This document shows positions 1 to 11,520 of a stretch of 64,000 nucleotides of DNA, piece by piece (the stretch's first letter is position 1; every line of letters starts with the position of its first letter). The DNA comes from Lytechinus variegatus (taxonomy: Eukaryota > Echinodermata > Echinoidea > Temnopleuroida > Toxopneustidae). Made by a program: the position numbers and the translations under genes. The stretch is taken from assembly GCF_018143015.1 (NCBI RefSeq), contig NC_054742.1:61016853-61080852 (forward strand). The letters run 5' to 3'. The notes beneath the pieces are model-generated. The model saw nothing but the letters and a program-made list of their open reading frames with translations, made no database searches and had not been told where the DNA came from.

Positions 1-57
1 TTTTCTGCTATTTTTAATTTTTACAATAAACTTTTTGTCAGGGTGAACTCCCCCTTT
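1..57. repeat. right end of a short TIR element (AGGGTGAACT type)
   Basis: The window opens inside a repeat that ends with TCAGGGTGAACTCCCCCTTT. The same terminal sequence closes the complete element at 11184-11519 and opens the partial copy at 27921. The left end lies outside the window. Confidence 0.6.
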
Positions 58-904
58 CACCTCTTCTCACCTCAATTGGTGTTGGTCTATAACTGAGTGC
101 AATCACATCCAAATAATCCATGGCCCTTCCATTCTTCCCTGTCAAACCATATTATCACCTTCCTCTCTTTCCTCCTACCTCTTCCTTATTCTGTTTTCCT
201 GTCCCTCCTCCATCTCTTTTGTCTGTCTCTTTCACCCTCCTTCCCTCCCTATTCCCCCCCCCCAATGAGCAGAGAATAAGATGATGATGATTACCCACTG
301 AAGGGACTTTCACACTTTGTTGTACAACCATTTAGGTTATGATATATTTTGCACACAATTTCATTGCGGCCAATTTTGAAGCCCCCCCCCCCCCCTTCCT
401 AATGTCCACAAAGCCCAGTGCATGAAGTTGATTAATTTTGTCTCACAATTGTTTTAGCAAAAGATCCAATTTTTTTAAGATCCAAGTGCTCTTATGATGT
501 AAGAAATTTTGAAAACTTCACTTTCCAACAAAGATGTATAACCTCATTGCCAATTTGTAGTAATATTTATTCTTAATTTGTAAATACCATATATTCTTTA
601 TAAAATTACATCTCTTAATTCATTGGTGATTATTGTTCAAGAATACAAAACAATTGTGTGAAAAATATAATAGCACTTTTCCTGAAAATACTATTGAAAT
701 AAATCTAGAATATGTTTTCAAAATCAACATTTATTCCACAAAGTGTGAAGTTCACTCATGTAAAATAAAACAATGAAATATCCCCTATTTTCAAACGTAA
801 TTATACCTGGAATGTTGTTAAGAGCATTGTTATTGAGGTATTCACTAATGACTCGATTTTGTTCTACTCTAAGATTTTTCTTCTGGAATATAGTAAAACT
901 TCGG
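58..904. other. intergenic, no gene seen
   Basis: AT-rich sequence with pyrimidine-rich stretches and C homopolymers near 255 and 383. I see no coding signal, RNA gene or clear repeat boundary. Confidence 0.5.
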
Positions 905-1285
905 GGCTGTCCAAACTCACATACATCTGTAATTCTGAAGCTTCGTTATTCCGAAGGTTCGACAATCTGAAAACGAAATAAGGTTTGTTGTTCCGAATGT
1001 TCGTTTATCTGAAAACAAAATGAGGTTCGTTGTTCATTTCGTTTTCGGACTAATGAACCTTCGGAATTACGAACCTCATTTCATTTTCGGATCAACGAAC
1101 CTTCGGAATTACGAACCTTCGGAATTACGAACCTCATTTCGTTGTTGGACTAACGAAACCTTCGGAATTACGCCACAAATGTTCACATTAACGAACCCTT
1201 TTTCGTTTTCGGATTAACGAACATCGAGGTCTAGGCAATTATGTCTTTCAGTATTACGAACCTTCAGAATTACGAAGTGTAACCG
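905..1285. repeat. motif-cluster repeat (TTCGGAATTACGAAC word)
   Basis: The word TTCGGAATTACGAAC and close variants occur about seven times in 380 bases. Most forward copies are around 1056-1165 and 1258; reverse-orientation copies (GTTATTCCGAAGGTTCG) lie near 935-990. CATTTCGTTTTCGGA-type spacers recur between them. No protein is encoded. It resembles a non-autonomous element with iterated internal words. Confidence 0.6.
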
Positions 1286-1944
1286 TCCAAACTTTCTTTT
1301 CGGTTGATATGGACAGTGTATTTCATCTTTAGATAAAAGGAAAGTGTGGTATTTGCTGCCATGGCATTATAAAATAGTTTACCATCAATTTCAATCCACT
1401 TAGCAACATTTGTCAAATCTAGAATATGGATAGGAGGTGTGTGGGTGTCTGGGGATTTTTTTGGGGAGAGGGGGGTGAATCTGGCCTGCTGCAAGCCAAA
1501 GTGTGGCATGTTCCCCGAAAAGGTAATCCAAATCATGAGAGTGAATATGAATATAAGGAGATTTCTGTTTTTCTATTGATACCAAATGTATATCACCAAA
1601 TGTTCAGTGACAATCACTCGGTTAAGGCTAAAGTAATGTGTCAAATTTGGAAAAGATCAAAATTGTATCTAAAAAAAAACATGAAATTAATCGTTGAATT
1701 ACCGGTGCCTCTCTAAATTTGGTTTACCTTCTCACATTGTACAGCAACAATAAAAACCTTTAAGATGACTGGTATTCTGAAAATTGTGTTATCTTTTGTA
1801 TTACATGTACCTTTTCTGTCATAATAAATTTAAAATGGAAGTACAGAATTAACGATAGAACTGAACTGTGCAACATGAGAAAATGACCTGCACATGAGCA
1901 AAACAACATGATTTTAAAGATGATACAATTTTCAGTATACCAGC
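1286..1944. other. intergenic, no gene seen
   Basis: Unique-looking AT-rich sequence. Short open frames exist but show no recognisable domain. Confidence 0.4.
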
Positions 1945-2578
1945 CCTGGGCCCTGTTGCATAATATAAAATAGTGATAGGGATCCTAATCCAATGATTTG
2001 CTAAAACCGATCACGTGACCAGTCATTTTTTTAGCAGATACAAGAATTGCTGATGACTGGTTTTATTGAAGTCATGGTTTTGCAAATAACAAGGATCCAC
2101 ATCAATATTTTATCAAACATAACACAAACATAAATTTGCCAGAGCATTAAAATGATTACACACTCTTGTTGCCTTTGAAACGCCCTCAGCTTTGTCTTGG
2201 GCATGTTAGAACTGTTCCAAAGGTACCTTGGGTGTGTAATTCTTACTAATAATGCTCAAGCAAAATGTGCATAATTTTTTAACTATTTTCATGGCCATAC
2301 ACAGGGAGGTGGGGGGCTCAAATTTGAAAAAAAAATTAAGGGATGGGGAGAGGTGACAAAGCTTGTCATGAGCACTTTTGCTTGTTCAAAAGTAAATATT
2401 GAAAGGTTTTATGCAGTTTTGGTGAATTTCATGAAAATTATCGGTGAAAAAATACAAATTTTCAAAATCTCTGCCCCCCCCCCTTGTGTACGGCCATAAA
2501 TATTATAGTCACCCAGCTATCAAATGTTAAAATTGGGAGGCAAGTTACTCCTGTAAATTTTATGCAACAGGGCCCGGG
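1945..2578. mobile_element. TIR element, GGGCCCTGTTGCATAA ends
   Basis: The left end CCTGGGCCCTGTTGCATAA is matched inverted by the right end TTATGCAACAGGGCCCGGG, giving terminal inverted repeats of about 19 bp with one mismatch. There is no coding capacity, so this is a MITE-like element. Another TIR element (2291-2497) lies inside it. Confidence 0.7.
2291..2497. mobile_element. nested TIR element, ATGGCCATACACA ends
   Basis: The left end ATGGCCATACACAGGGAGG is matched inverted by CCTTGTGTACGGCCAT on the right, with G-rich and C-rich runs next to the ends. It sits inside the larger element 1945-2578, so it inserted later. Confidence 0.6.
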
Positions 2579-2749
2579 ATGGGGTAGTAAGGAAACATTG
2601 TCACCTTTGGCTTGCAGAATAAGAGGGGAGGGGGGTCAAGAATCAATTTTAAAAGGGGCAGGCAATTCATTCTACACATTCCACAGTATACAGATGCACA
2701 ACTGACAGGCAAATTTTCTTTTTACAAGGGATTAGATTTATTATTTTAT

Positions 2750-3300
2750 CATTTTTTTCAAAGAAAAAAAATGACCAGCAGCCAAGAAGATTCATTCAAG
2801 TAAGGAGGTTGCCATAGCAGCTGCTAACCTTGATTCAATGAGGCAAACCCCACCCCAAACAAAATGACCAGCAGCCTGATCTGAGCTTGGAGTCTTGACA
2901 AATCACACAATATGTAACATCACCACTGAGGGACCTATTTTTCAATGTTCAGAGAAGGGCGCTGGATACTGTTGTGTATGGTATTCAACTTGCCACAATG
3001 AGAGTGCTTTAATAATGATTTCAATTATATTTTGTGTTGCCATAACTATGTGAGACAATGCAATCAGGTGTCCAGTAATTCTTTACCAAGGGCAGTAAAC
3101 TTTGTAAAAAATAGTGGGTGGCAATTTTCCCCAAATCAGGATTTTTTTCTTTTCTTTTAATGACTGTAATCTCTTTTTACCTGGTATTTCTTCCCATTCC
3201 TGTATCGTTTTGTTAGCTGTGTGTCAATCCATTGATTATAGTCTTTATATACCTCCCAGTACTATTCATTCTAGCTGTTGCTCTTTATTATAGTCTAATA
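2750..3300 (+). repeat. arm 1 of a diverged inverted duplication
   Basis: This stretch is similar to the reverse complement of 7190-7730 over most of its length. Shared blocks include GACCAGCAGC near 2772, GAAGATTCATTCAAGT near 2786, GTGAGACAATGCAATCAG near 3050 and ATTGATTATAGTCTTT near 3232. Identity looks to be around 75-85 percent with small gaps. No protein was recognised in either arm. Confidence 0.65.
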
Positions 3301-4080
3301 TTTTGATATGAATTGTGCCTAAAAAGAGACATTTCCTTTACCCCCCCCCCCCCCCCCTCTTCTTTCCCAACTACTGCCCTTCCCTCTTCCTTGCCATAAG
3401 AATCAATGTCTTTTTTAGTCTTTTCATTCACCCTTGGAAAAAGAAAAACACAACCTCATTTTCATTAATCTGCTCCCTTACAACCCCCCCCCCCCCCCAC
3501 TTCAACCTAAATACCAGTTTAAGTAATCCACTGATTGTGCTCTCTTCCCATACCTCCCTCTACTGTCTTTTCAGGGAAGCATTTTCATGGAAATTTTTGT
3601 CTGATTTTCACCAACAAATCCTTGCATCTGATTGGCTTAGAGCAAATAAATGATAATCACTACTCGTTTTTAAATGGTCCCCATATTTGCCCATTTTCAA
3701 TCATTTCACATCCTTTCAACATTTACTATCCATGACTGATACTACAATGTTCTAATTTTCAAATTAATATTCAGAGTTATTGTTACAAATCATTTTCATA
3801 TTTTCATTAAACAATTTTATATCATCGAATGAAAAAAAAATAATTGGCTAGGTTTTTTGGGGGGGGGGAGAGGGAGGAGCTTATCTTATCAAAAGAGCAA
3901 ATGAATATTTTATGATTTTGCAAGTAAATATACCTTTATCTGTACATGATGCAATCACGTTTCTTTGAATTTCAATGAACACTGAATTTTTTTCCCTGTC
4001 CAGCTAATTTATTCATTCACCTTCATTACAAGAACTAAATGTTTGTTGCATACTGTATCATCATGCCTCCATGAACTCTG
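3301..4080. other. intergenic, poly-C rich, no gene seen
   Basis: Contains C homopolymers near 3342-3356 and 3484-3498 and AT-rich sequence. No gene signal. Confidence 0.4.
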
Positions 4081-4339
4081 AGTGATCAGGCGAGGCACCG
4101 ACAATGAAAGATAGATCTAATAAGTTAGAACCTCAACATAGGCTTGTCCTGAGGGAGTACACTTCATATCCCACAATGGTTTATAATCCCCCATCAATCA
4201 TTACAATACAATGCATGAACCATAGTAGTGAAGCAAAATGTCAAATTTCAGAAGCAGCATCCAATAAAATCTTTCCATGGATAAAAGAAACCCTTTCTTC
4301 AGCAGAATGGTCATCAAGAACCAATGACAACTCTCACAG

Positions 4340-4525
4340 ACCAAACTAGTTCCAGACTGGATGGAGGAAACCACTTCATTAGCCAAAGTGTCATGGAGTG
4401 TTGGAACAACCTACCAAAACATGCTATGTCAAATCTGACAAACGGCATGCAACAAGATTTCCCAAACTTGTTCCACACTGGATATAGGAAACCATTTCTT
4501 GAGCCAAAGGGACATTGTGGGGAAA
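4340..4525. repeat. imperfect tandem duplication, unit about 120 bp
   Basis: A block beginning CCAAACTAGTTCCAGACTGG near 4341 recurs as CCCAAACTTGTTCCACACTGG near 4462, followed in both by similar GGAAACCA and GAGCCAAAG/TAGCCAAAG segments. One plus-strand frame (4324-4635) is open through it. Its WNNLP peptide loosely recalls LINE C-termini, but that is too weak to call. Confidence 0.45.
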
Positions 4526-4810
4526 ATCTACCAATCACTGCCATACAGACTGGAACATGGATGAATGAACAGTCAAGCTTGAGGTCCTTCTCTTACATAA
4601 AGGATTTAAGAAGAAATCCCGACACAATTCTATGATGGTCTGCAATGTTATGCATTGTCTGATCATTGCAGAGAAAGTGAAAGACTCACAAGTTCCGATG
4701 AAATATGTTTAGACGGCACAAGATCATAAGCAAATTGAATCAAGTGGATGCCCTTCTCCAAATATAACTGGCAATGTTAAGCAGGTACATGCATACCTTA
4801 TTAACCTTAA

Positions 4811-5176
4811 CCCTATCTAGCCCAGGGGGGCGGCCTTTTAGCCAGCTTGACATTTTTTTGCAATAAATCTATAAAGATCAGACTACAAAATTTTATGAAT
4901 TTTTTTTCATGCAGCCTTTAAGACCAAATTCACAATGTGATGGTATGCGGTTACGAAGTAAGGCAACATTTCGTAAGTGCATATCAGACCCAAAATTGCT
5001 CTAAAACATGATTGCATTTGACAAATCCAATACAATGTCTGTTTGGAGCCAAAATTCATAAATATATCATTATATTTACCTTTACTGATCACAAGCTATT
5101 AACTTGAAGATCATGCAGTCAAGGGTCCCCCCTTCCCCCATATATGTAATTTCAAAGTAGCTTGGGCTAAATAGGG
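4811..5176. mobile_element. piggyBac-like MITE
   Basis: The element starts CCCTATCTAGCCCAGG and ends CTTGGGCTAAATAGGG, a near-perfect inverted pair. It is flanked on both sides by TTAA (4807-4810 and 5177-5180). TTAA target duplication plus CCC/GGG termini is the piggyBac signature. Only 366 bp with no transposase frame, so it is non-autonomous. Confidence 0.75.
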
Positions 5177-5180
5177 TTAA

Positions 5181-5570
5181 ACAGAGTAACTTTCCCTCAC
5201 TTTAAGGGATTACATTTCTGAATACCTGAACCTAATGAAGCTTCCTCTGAACAGCAAATCTATTTGAAATTCATTCCAAAGAAAGAGCATTTCCTCCTGG
5301 ACACAGAAAATGAATGTTGACCATGACTTAAAGAATCTGCCTTATTTGAATTCAACAAGTGCTTTGTCGTTAATTAAGTAGAGTTGCACACTAAGCCAGA
5401 AAATGTACATATTTTCCCTTTTGGTGACAATGTCGGCAGGCAGGAGTAGCAAAAAATGGTCTTCAATGACTCTGACTCGGTAATATCAAAACTTCACATT
5501 GCCTTTCATTTCATCAGAGTCTAATAAATCTGGAAAAATCAAATAAACACAGGAAAATATCAAATGGCTG
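5181..5570. other. intergenic, no gene seen
   Basis: Ordinary AT-rich sequence with no feature I can support. Confidence 0.4.
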
Positions 5571-5573
5571 GAA

Positions 5574-6222
5574 AAGAAAACAAGTGGAGCACCTCTGGTA
5601 GTCTTGCCTGCATTACACGATTCCACAGACCAGCAGTGTTGACTTTGAAAATGACTGTGGAATAATTATTCACAAAAACACCATTCAAATGATACTTAAA
5701 TACCATGTTCATTGACCCAAATGACATATGACCTTGATCACGTGACCTAAGGCTTGTGCAAGATGATCTGTGATAATTGTTGACCTATATCCAAACAATT
5801 TCAAAGTCATGATGACAATTCAACAAACACCCCCAACATGGCCAAAGCTCATTGACCTTAAATGACCATATTCATGTGACCTAAAACCCATGCAAGATGT
5901 TCACTGATACTAGATTATCCCTCTGTCCAAGTTTCATGAACTAGGTCCATATATTTTCTAAGTTATGATGACATTTCAAAAACTTAATTTAAGATTTTTA
6001 TGTTGATTCCCCGAACATGATCTAAGTTCATTGACCCTAAATGACCTTTGACCTTGGCCATAGTTAATTGATACTTGATTACCTGTATGTCCAAGTTTCA
6101 TGAACTATGTCCACATACTTTCTGAGTTATGATGATGACATTTCAAAAACTTAGCCTTTGGTTAAGACGTCAATGTTGACGATGCCACCGCCGCTCTGCT
6201 ATGCAGGTAAGACAGAAATGAC
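5574..6222. repeat. interspersed repeat, copy 1 (CAAGTGGAGC...TGCAGGTAAGAC)
   Basis: Opens with AAACAAGTGGAGCACCTCTG and GTCTTGCCTGCATTA, runs through repeated TGACCTTTGACCTTG-like and CCAAGTTTCATGAACTA segments, and ends with CTGCTATGCAGGTAAGAC. The same order recurs at 11521-12570 and, truncated, at 13948-14290. The ends share a short inverted GTCTTGCCTGCAT / ATGCAGGTAAGAC relationship, suggesting a DNA element. There is no coding capacity. Confidence 0.65.
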
Positions 6223-6225
6223 CAA

Positions 6226-7189
6226 CTTGAACTAGATCCACTGAAACTTCCTCTAATGCCACCCCAATGAGGCCAACACTCTCACAAGACATCAGCACTT
6301 GTGAGTCCAAGAAGTGAGTGACTTGTCTGAGGTTTTGAAGAACTCTGGATACCATGAGTAAGCTTAAAAGAACACCATTCCTTGTGATCAGACAGTACTT
6401 GAAGATTATCGCAACATTAGCAGTTTTCAAACACCAAATATAAAGACATCAAAGGCAACTGAAACAAATTTCTGGAATTCAGCAGTGATCTCTTCAAACA
6501 TACGTCACCAGTTGCTCTCTCTTCTCTTTGTGTAGAACAAATGTATACCTGCGTCGATTTGGAGTGCAAACCAGTTTAAGTTCGATCTTGATCAATGCCA
6601 CCAAGTTCCAAAGCCACATTGACTGAACTGCACCATCAATATATCATTATAAAGGATAACCTGAAACACTACACTGACAAGGCTCTAGAAATCAAAATTT
6701 GACATTGCACTTCTAAAGCAAGATTCCAGACTTACATATATTGCTCTGATTGAAGGAGCATTTTTTTTTACAAATTGTGAAAACCAATGAAGTGCACAAC
6801 CCTCAAAAAATTATATCCGAAGTTGAAGATTTGGGCAGACAAACCTATATTGAGAATCTACCTTGATCATCACATATCTTAACATTCGTGCAGTCCACAT
6901 ATCTCTTCGCATTCTGTGAAAACATGATGGATACAGTACTCGCACAAACATTATGTCTCTGGTGATACCATTGGCATTGGCACAAATATGAGGTTTATGT
7001 AGGTACATGGTGAAATGACAGCGATAAAGTTTGAAATATTAATTTATATTGGTCTGACCAAAAAATATCACGTACAGAAAAGGAATATATATAATGCAAA
7101 ATAATTTATATTGCTATATCATTGCTCTCCAATTAAAAAAAATTTAACAAGATCAAAGTCTTTGAATATATCAAATCTGTTTATCTTAT
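6226..7189. other. intergenic, no gene seen
   Basis: No recognisable coding exon, RNA gene or repeat boundary found. Confidence 0.4.
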
Positions 7190-7730
7190 TAAATCAGGCA
7201 TGGTAATGATGTTGCAACAATGTGAAACAAGGATAAAGTAACAGCAACAGCTAGAATGAAAAGTACTTGGAGGTATATAAAGAAAGACTATAATCAATGG
7301 ACTGACACACAGCCAACAAAAGGATACAGAAATGGGAAGAAATACCAGTAAAGGTAAAGAAAAGGGATTACAGTCATTAAAAGAAATGTTATTGCCCTCA
7401 GTACATAATTACTACAAAACTGATTGCATTGTCTCACATATTTTAGGTCATACAAAATATCATTATCAAAGCTCTTACATTGTGGTAAGTTGTATACCTT
7501 GCACAACTGTGTCCAGTGCCCTTCTCTGCACACTGAAAAAGAGATCGTAGTGATGTCGCTAATTGTGTGATTCTGGCAGGAAGATCCCAGCTCAAACCAG
7601 ACAGGAAGCCATGTTTGTGAGGTTCAGGGCCTACCATCATCAATCAATTGAGGTCAGCTGCTATGGTCCTCCAACTTGAATGAATCTTCTCAGCTGCTGG
7701 TCTTACAATTTTTTTCATGAAAGAAAAATC
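7190..7730 (-). repeat. arm 2 of a diverged inverted duplication
   Basis: The reverse complement matches 2750-3300 in the same order of blocks. On the minus strand a pyrimidine tract ending in CAG near 7536 precedes an open peptide containing CAEKGTGHSCARY and a possible GT site, so an old exon is conceivable. I recognise no family. Confidence 0.6.
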
Positions 7731-8548
7731 ATAAATACAAATCAAGTATAAACTAGAAGATAAACACACACTAAAGAGCAGGTCCAAGCTTTCCGACATT
7801 ATAAGTTACTTTCAAGGCAAATCAAAGAAAGGTATCATAAAGATTTAAGAATGTCTGATAATCACTCTTATATTTCCACTTGCATGTGGAAAATAATGAC
7901 TCCTCATATTGGTTGGATCACACACAAAGGTAGCACTCTACTGTGTATGAATCAATGCGACTACACATTGAATATTGTGCCCCTGTTTAGTGTTATATTT
8001 ACCTATTTGTAAAACACTCCCCAGATTTTTTGCTAATGTCATTAACTTCCAAAATCTATCAAAATAATCTTGACCCTAAAATGCACTTTATAACACATGG
8101 TCTATGTACTGTGAGCATTTTCTCCTTTGTATGTAAAATAAAAAAAAATTAAAAAATTAAAAAAAAACACACATGTGACCAGCACCACATATTACTGGGA
8201 CGCTGACAATTTTTAACAAAACTAGATCGATTCTCAGCTGCATTCATTCAAAAATATATGCATCCACTATTGCAAAAAAAATATATATATATAGTACAGA
8301 CCTAACTTCTAAATTTTCAAATAATTACCTACATGAACTCTGATCATGTAATAACAAGAAAAATTAACAGATTTTCACTCACCTATACAGTTATACAATG
8401 ACCCAATATTGAGGGTGAAATATGACTTGTGACCTTAGACCTCAAATCTAATTAAATCTTTGTCCTTGCAATATGCATACAGGAAAGAAGTTCTTCAATT
8501 ATATTGAGAAAGAAATTCAATGTTATCATTGAAATAACCTCTTACCTC
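7731..8548. other. intergenic, no gene seen
   Basis: AT-rich sequence. Nothing supported. Confidence 0.4.
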
Positions 8549-8787
8549 ATATCGTCGGCCTTATGCCAAAAGGGCCTTAACTGCTTTTGGCCATTCCGAG
8601 ATAATGGCGTTTAAAGGTTTTGGCCTATCTAATAATCAAAAGTTTGTGGTTGTTTTTTGCTTTTGAAGCCAATTTCGATAAACGTGTTAAGTTATTAAGT
8701 TTTACATGAAATGTGTTAAATTTATTATAAAATATTCAGAACCCCTAAAATCGGGTTAAGGCCCTTTTGGCATAAGGCCGACGATAT
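8549..8787. mobile_element. 239-bp MITE with perfect 33-bp TIRs
   Basis: The left arm 8549-8581 begins ATATCGTCGGCCTTATGCCA, and its exact reverse complement is 8755-8787. If the outer TA pairs are the target duplication, the element proper begins TCGTCGGCC, which would suit a Tc1/mariner-type MITE. The intervening 170 bp are AT-rich and non-coding. Confidence 0.8.
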
Positions 8788-9295
8788 TCAAGAAATACAT
8801 GTATAGTCAGGTCTTAGTCACACCCATATGCGTTTGAAGTTGACCCCTAAAATCACATAGTTGTCCTTCCAATACACATAATAAAGGGAATTAGTTTGAA
8901 GTTGATCCTTCAAAATTGATAAATTATAGAGAAAACAAGAAAAAGACATCCATGACCTTTGACCGCATGATGACCCATAAATCTACTCTGTAATACTAAA
9001 AGTGATGAATTTGAAAATGTTCATATTATGAACTCTCTTGGTGTAACAATCGACAAAATTTGACTGAACATATCAATAATATTCATGGAAAAATAAGAAT
9101 GTAGAAAGATATTGTGAAAAAATCCAAGCGGAGGGGGGGTGTATAGATTCTACGACAAGTAGATCCAGGGTAAAAAACCAGAGATAAAACTCAATAGGCG
9201 AAAAACTCTGGAAAACCTTTGGATCCACTTTTGCAGAATAGTCAACAAAAAGACACAAAAATACAACTTCATCAAGGGAAAGTTGATGATAATTA

Positions 9296-9916
9296 CAGTC
9301 CGACCTCTCTTATCTTGCCTCCCTTTATCAGGATCTTTCTATTACCCGGACGCACACTTGCCAAGATTTTTTTAAATCTAGTACCTAAATCACCGAAAGA
9401 ACTTAGACAGGATAATTTTCCAGTGAATCAGGGTGCAGCGCAACCATTTTATCACATTCTCTTTAATTTCAAGATAAAATGACACATATTTTGTTAGCTA
9501 GCGCTAGGTCTTAATACAGACAGAGCCACCTATCGTGTTTGAGCCTACAGTCGGTATAACAATGGCTGACTTTGCAAGCTGAGACACCCACCGCAATGAT
9601 CCAATTTTCAAACTTAGTTTCGTCGAGTCATTCTCTTTCTTTTGAGGTATGCTCGATGTATAACTCAATCATTTCAGCAGGTAAATCATCCAAGAGTTTT
9701 GGCAAACCAATCAATTTCATTTCTGTAAAAAACGCCTATATTCTGCACTGACACTGCAGTGAATTCTGTCTGTGTAAGCCCACTACAATAGATTACATGT
9801 AGCTACCATTGGGGAGGCAGCTGCGTGTATTTAACATTGGGTCTCCCTGATCCAGATAAATCAGTTATCCAGGTTGGCGCTGGTCCCAACATGTCCGGAC
9901 AAGAGAGGTCGGACTG
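9296..9916. mobile_element. pogo/Tc1-mariner-like non-autonomous element
   Basis: Ends are CAGTCCGACCTCTCTTAT on the left and the near-perfect inverse AAGAGAGGTCGGACTG on the right, directly flanked by TA on both sides (9294-9295, 9917-9918). A TA duplication with CAGT-starting TIRs fits pogo/Tigger-type elements. The 621-bp interior has no transposase frame. Confidence 0.75.
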
Positions 9917-10737
9917 TAACTCCACAAATAACTACCAAACCTAATTACCACTTCATCTTAATTCTTATCCTAAAAAAATTTGCCAACAATTTCCAAACTT
10001 ATGCATAAGTTATTACATTCAATCCTACTAAACGTGCCGTGTATAGTATGCATCCATTAAAGATATTTTGAGCTTCCCTGCCAGAGAGAACAAAAAACAG
10101 CTTGGACCTGCCCTTTGCAATTATAGAAAATTAATTTCAAACAAATTACAGCAATAATGCATATTAACCCAAACTGGGATGGGGGTTGGGTGCCTCTCCT
10201 CGGTGCATCACCCAATAAGTCCAAATCACGATAAATTTTTGCTCTAATGTCCAGTTTGATTTTTTCTATGAAGTCTTGGGCAACTTTTGAAACCAAATTC
10301 GAGATGCCCAGGTTTGCCATTCCAAAGCTATATAACATTTCGTAGGACCTGGGAGGCCCCTCCACTGCTTAACAAACTACCAACCAGAGCCCAACCCAGT
10401 TTGATAATTGATATAGGCCTGTATTCTGAACTTTGGTTTAAATTAAACCCTGGTTTAAAGTTGTGGTTAACTATAGAGAGCCAATCGGGGCACAAAACAG
10501 TACACATCCAATTCATTAACTCGTTTGACACTGAAATTGTTCATAATTGTCTGGGAATGATAAAATAAGTATATTCAGATACTGAAGTATTTTTCTTCAT
10601 TACCGGTATAAAAGCAAAATATTAAACACTTTAAAAAATATATACAATAGAAACAGAATTTTTGGCTCACCATAATTTAAGCCAAGAATTAGACCATGGT
10701 CTAAGTAAAACCTGTCTTTACAAGCCATACAGTTTAA
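9917..10737. other. repeat fragments; contains a 32-base duplicate of a CHD-pseudogene splice acceptor
   Basis: Bases 10067-10098 are identical to 16265-16296, where the sequence spans the acceptor of a broken CHD-like exon; read on the minus strand it is TTCTCTCTGGCAG followed by GGAAGCTC. Bases 10417-10470 carry a GGTTTAAATTAAACC-type repeat. No intact gene. Confidence 0.45.
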
Positions 10738-11127
10738 CCCTGAAAGGACTGGGGGAGCCCGAGGGTCATCATGGCGTCCCACTTCACACGATTTTTCCAG
10801 AACGCACAAAATAGGCGCTGCAAATTTTTTTTTTTTTTCTTTGAAGCCTTGCACAACTTTGAGACAAACTTCGCGACTTATGGGTATCATGACACCACAT
10901 GAAAAGATATTGTCACGCCGAAATGGCTCATTTTTATATTCATGTATTAAGTCAATTGGGAGATGAATTTCACAATGGATTATTTTTCATTCAAATGGTC
11001 TGCTTAATTCATAATAATTGAAAAAAATAATTATTTATGGTTTATTTTTATACTGGCCGAGACAGAAGGGTGGGGCGGCATCATACCCAGTCCTCAATAT
11101 ATCTCATATAGCCCAGTCCTTTTAGGG
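10738..11127. mobile_element. piggyBac-like MITE, second family member
   Basis: Begins CCCTGAAAGGACTGGG and ends CCCAGTCCTTTTAGGG, flanked by TTAA on both sides (10734-10737 and 11128-11131). 390 bp, no transposase. Part of its interior resembles sequence near 10140-10300, so a second, decayed copy may lie alongside. Confidence 0.75.
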
Positions 11128-11183
11128 TTAAACTTACATTTGGTTTTCATTAAATTTGATTCACAAGACATAAATATTCTTTA

Positions 11184-11519
11184 TTAAGGGGAAGTTCACC
11201 CTGATTAGTTGGTTTCAATTAAAGCAAAAAAATAGATAAAATTATGGGTAAAGGTTTGGTGGAAATTTGTTAAATAATAATGTAGTTAACAAATTTTGAA
11301 ATTTTAATTTTGTGATATCACAGACAAGCATCTCCTTCATTTGTTATGTGGTACAAATTTTGAAAAGTGCCATATTCTAAAAATTTTTTAAAGTTGTTTT
11401 ATTTTTGCGGTGGGTATGTCATCAGGCACATCACTTCATACCAAAACGTTATCAAAAAGCTTCTCTAATGTTGCTGTTTATCTAATCCAACTTTTCATCA
11501 GGGTGAACTTCCCCTTTAA
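11184..11519. mobile_element. MITE with GGGGAAGTTCACCCTGAT ends
   Basis: Left TTAAGGGGAAGTTCACCCTG and right CAGGGTGAACTTCCCCTTTAA form an inverted pair broken by one A. TTAA is present at both outer edges. Non-coding. This is the only complete copy here of the family also seen at 1-57 and 27921. Confidence 0.7.
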
Positions 11520-11520
11520 A

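Noticed and set aside
4324-4635. 103-codon plus-strand frame with WNNLP, like a LINE C-terminus
   Set aside because: Lies across an imperfect tandem duplication and lacks the upstream RT sequence; too weak.
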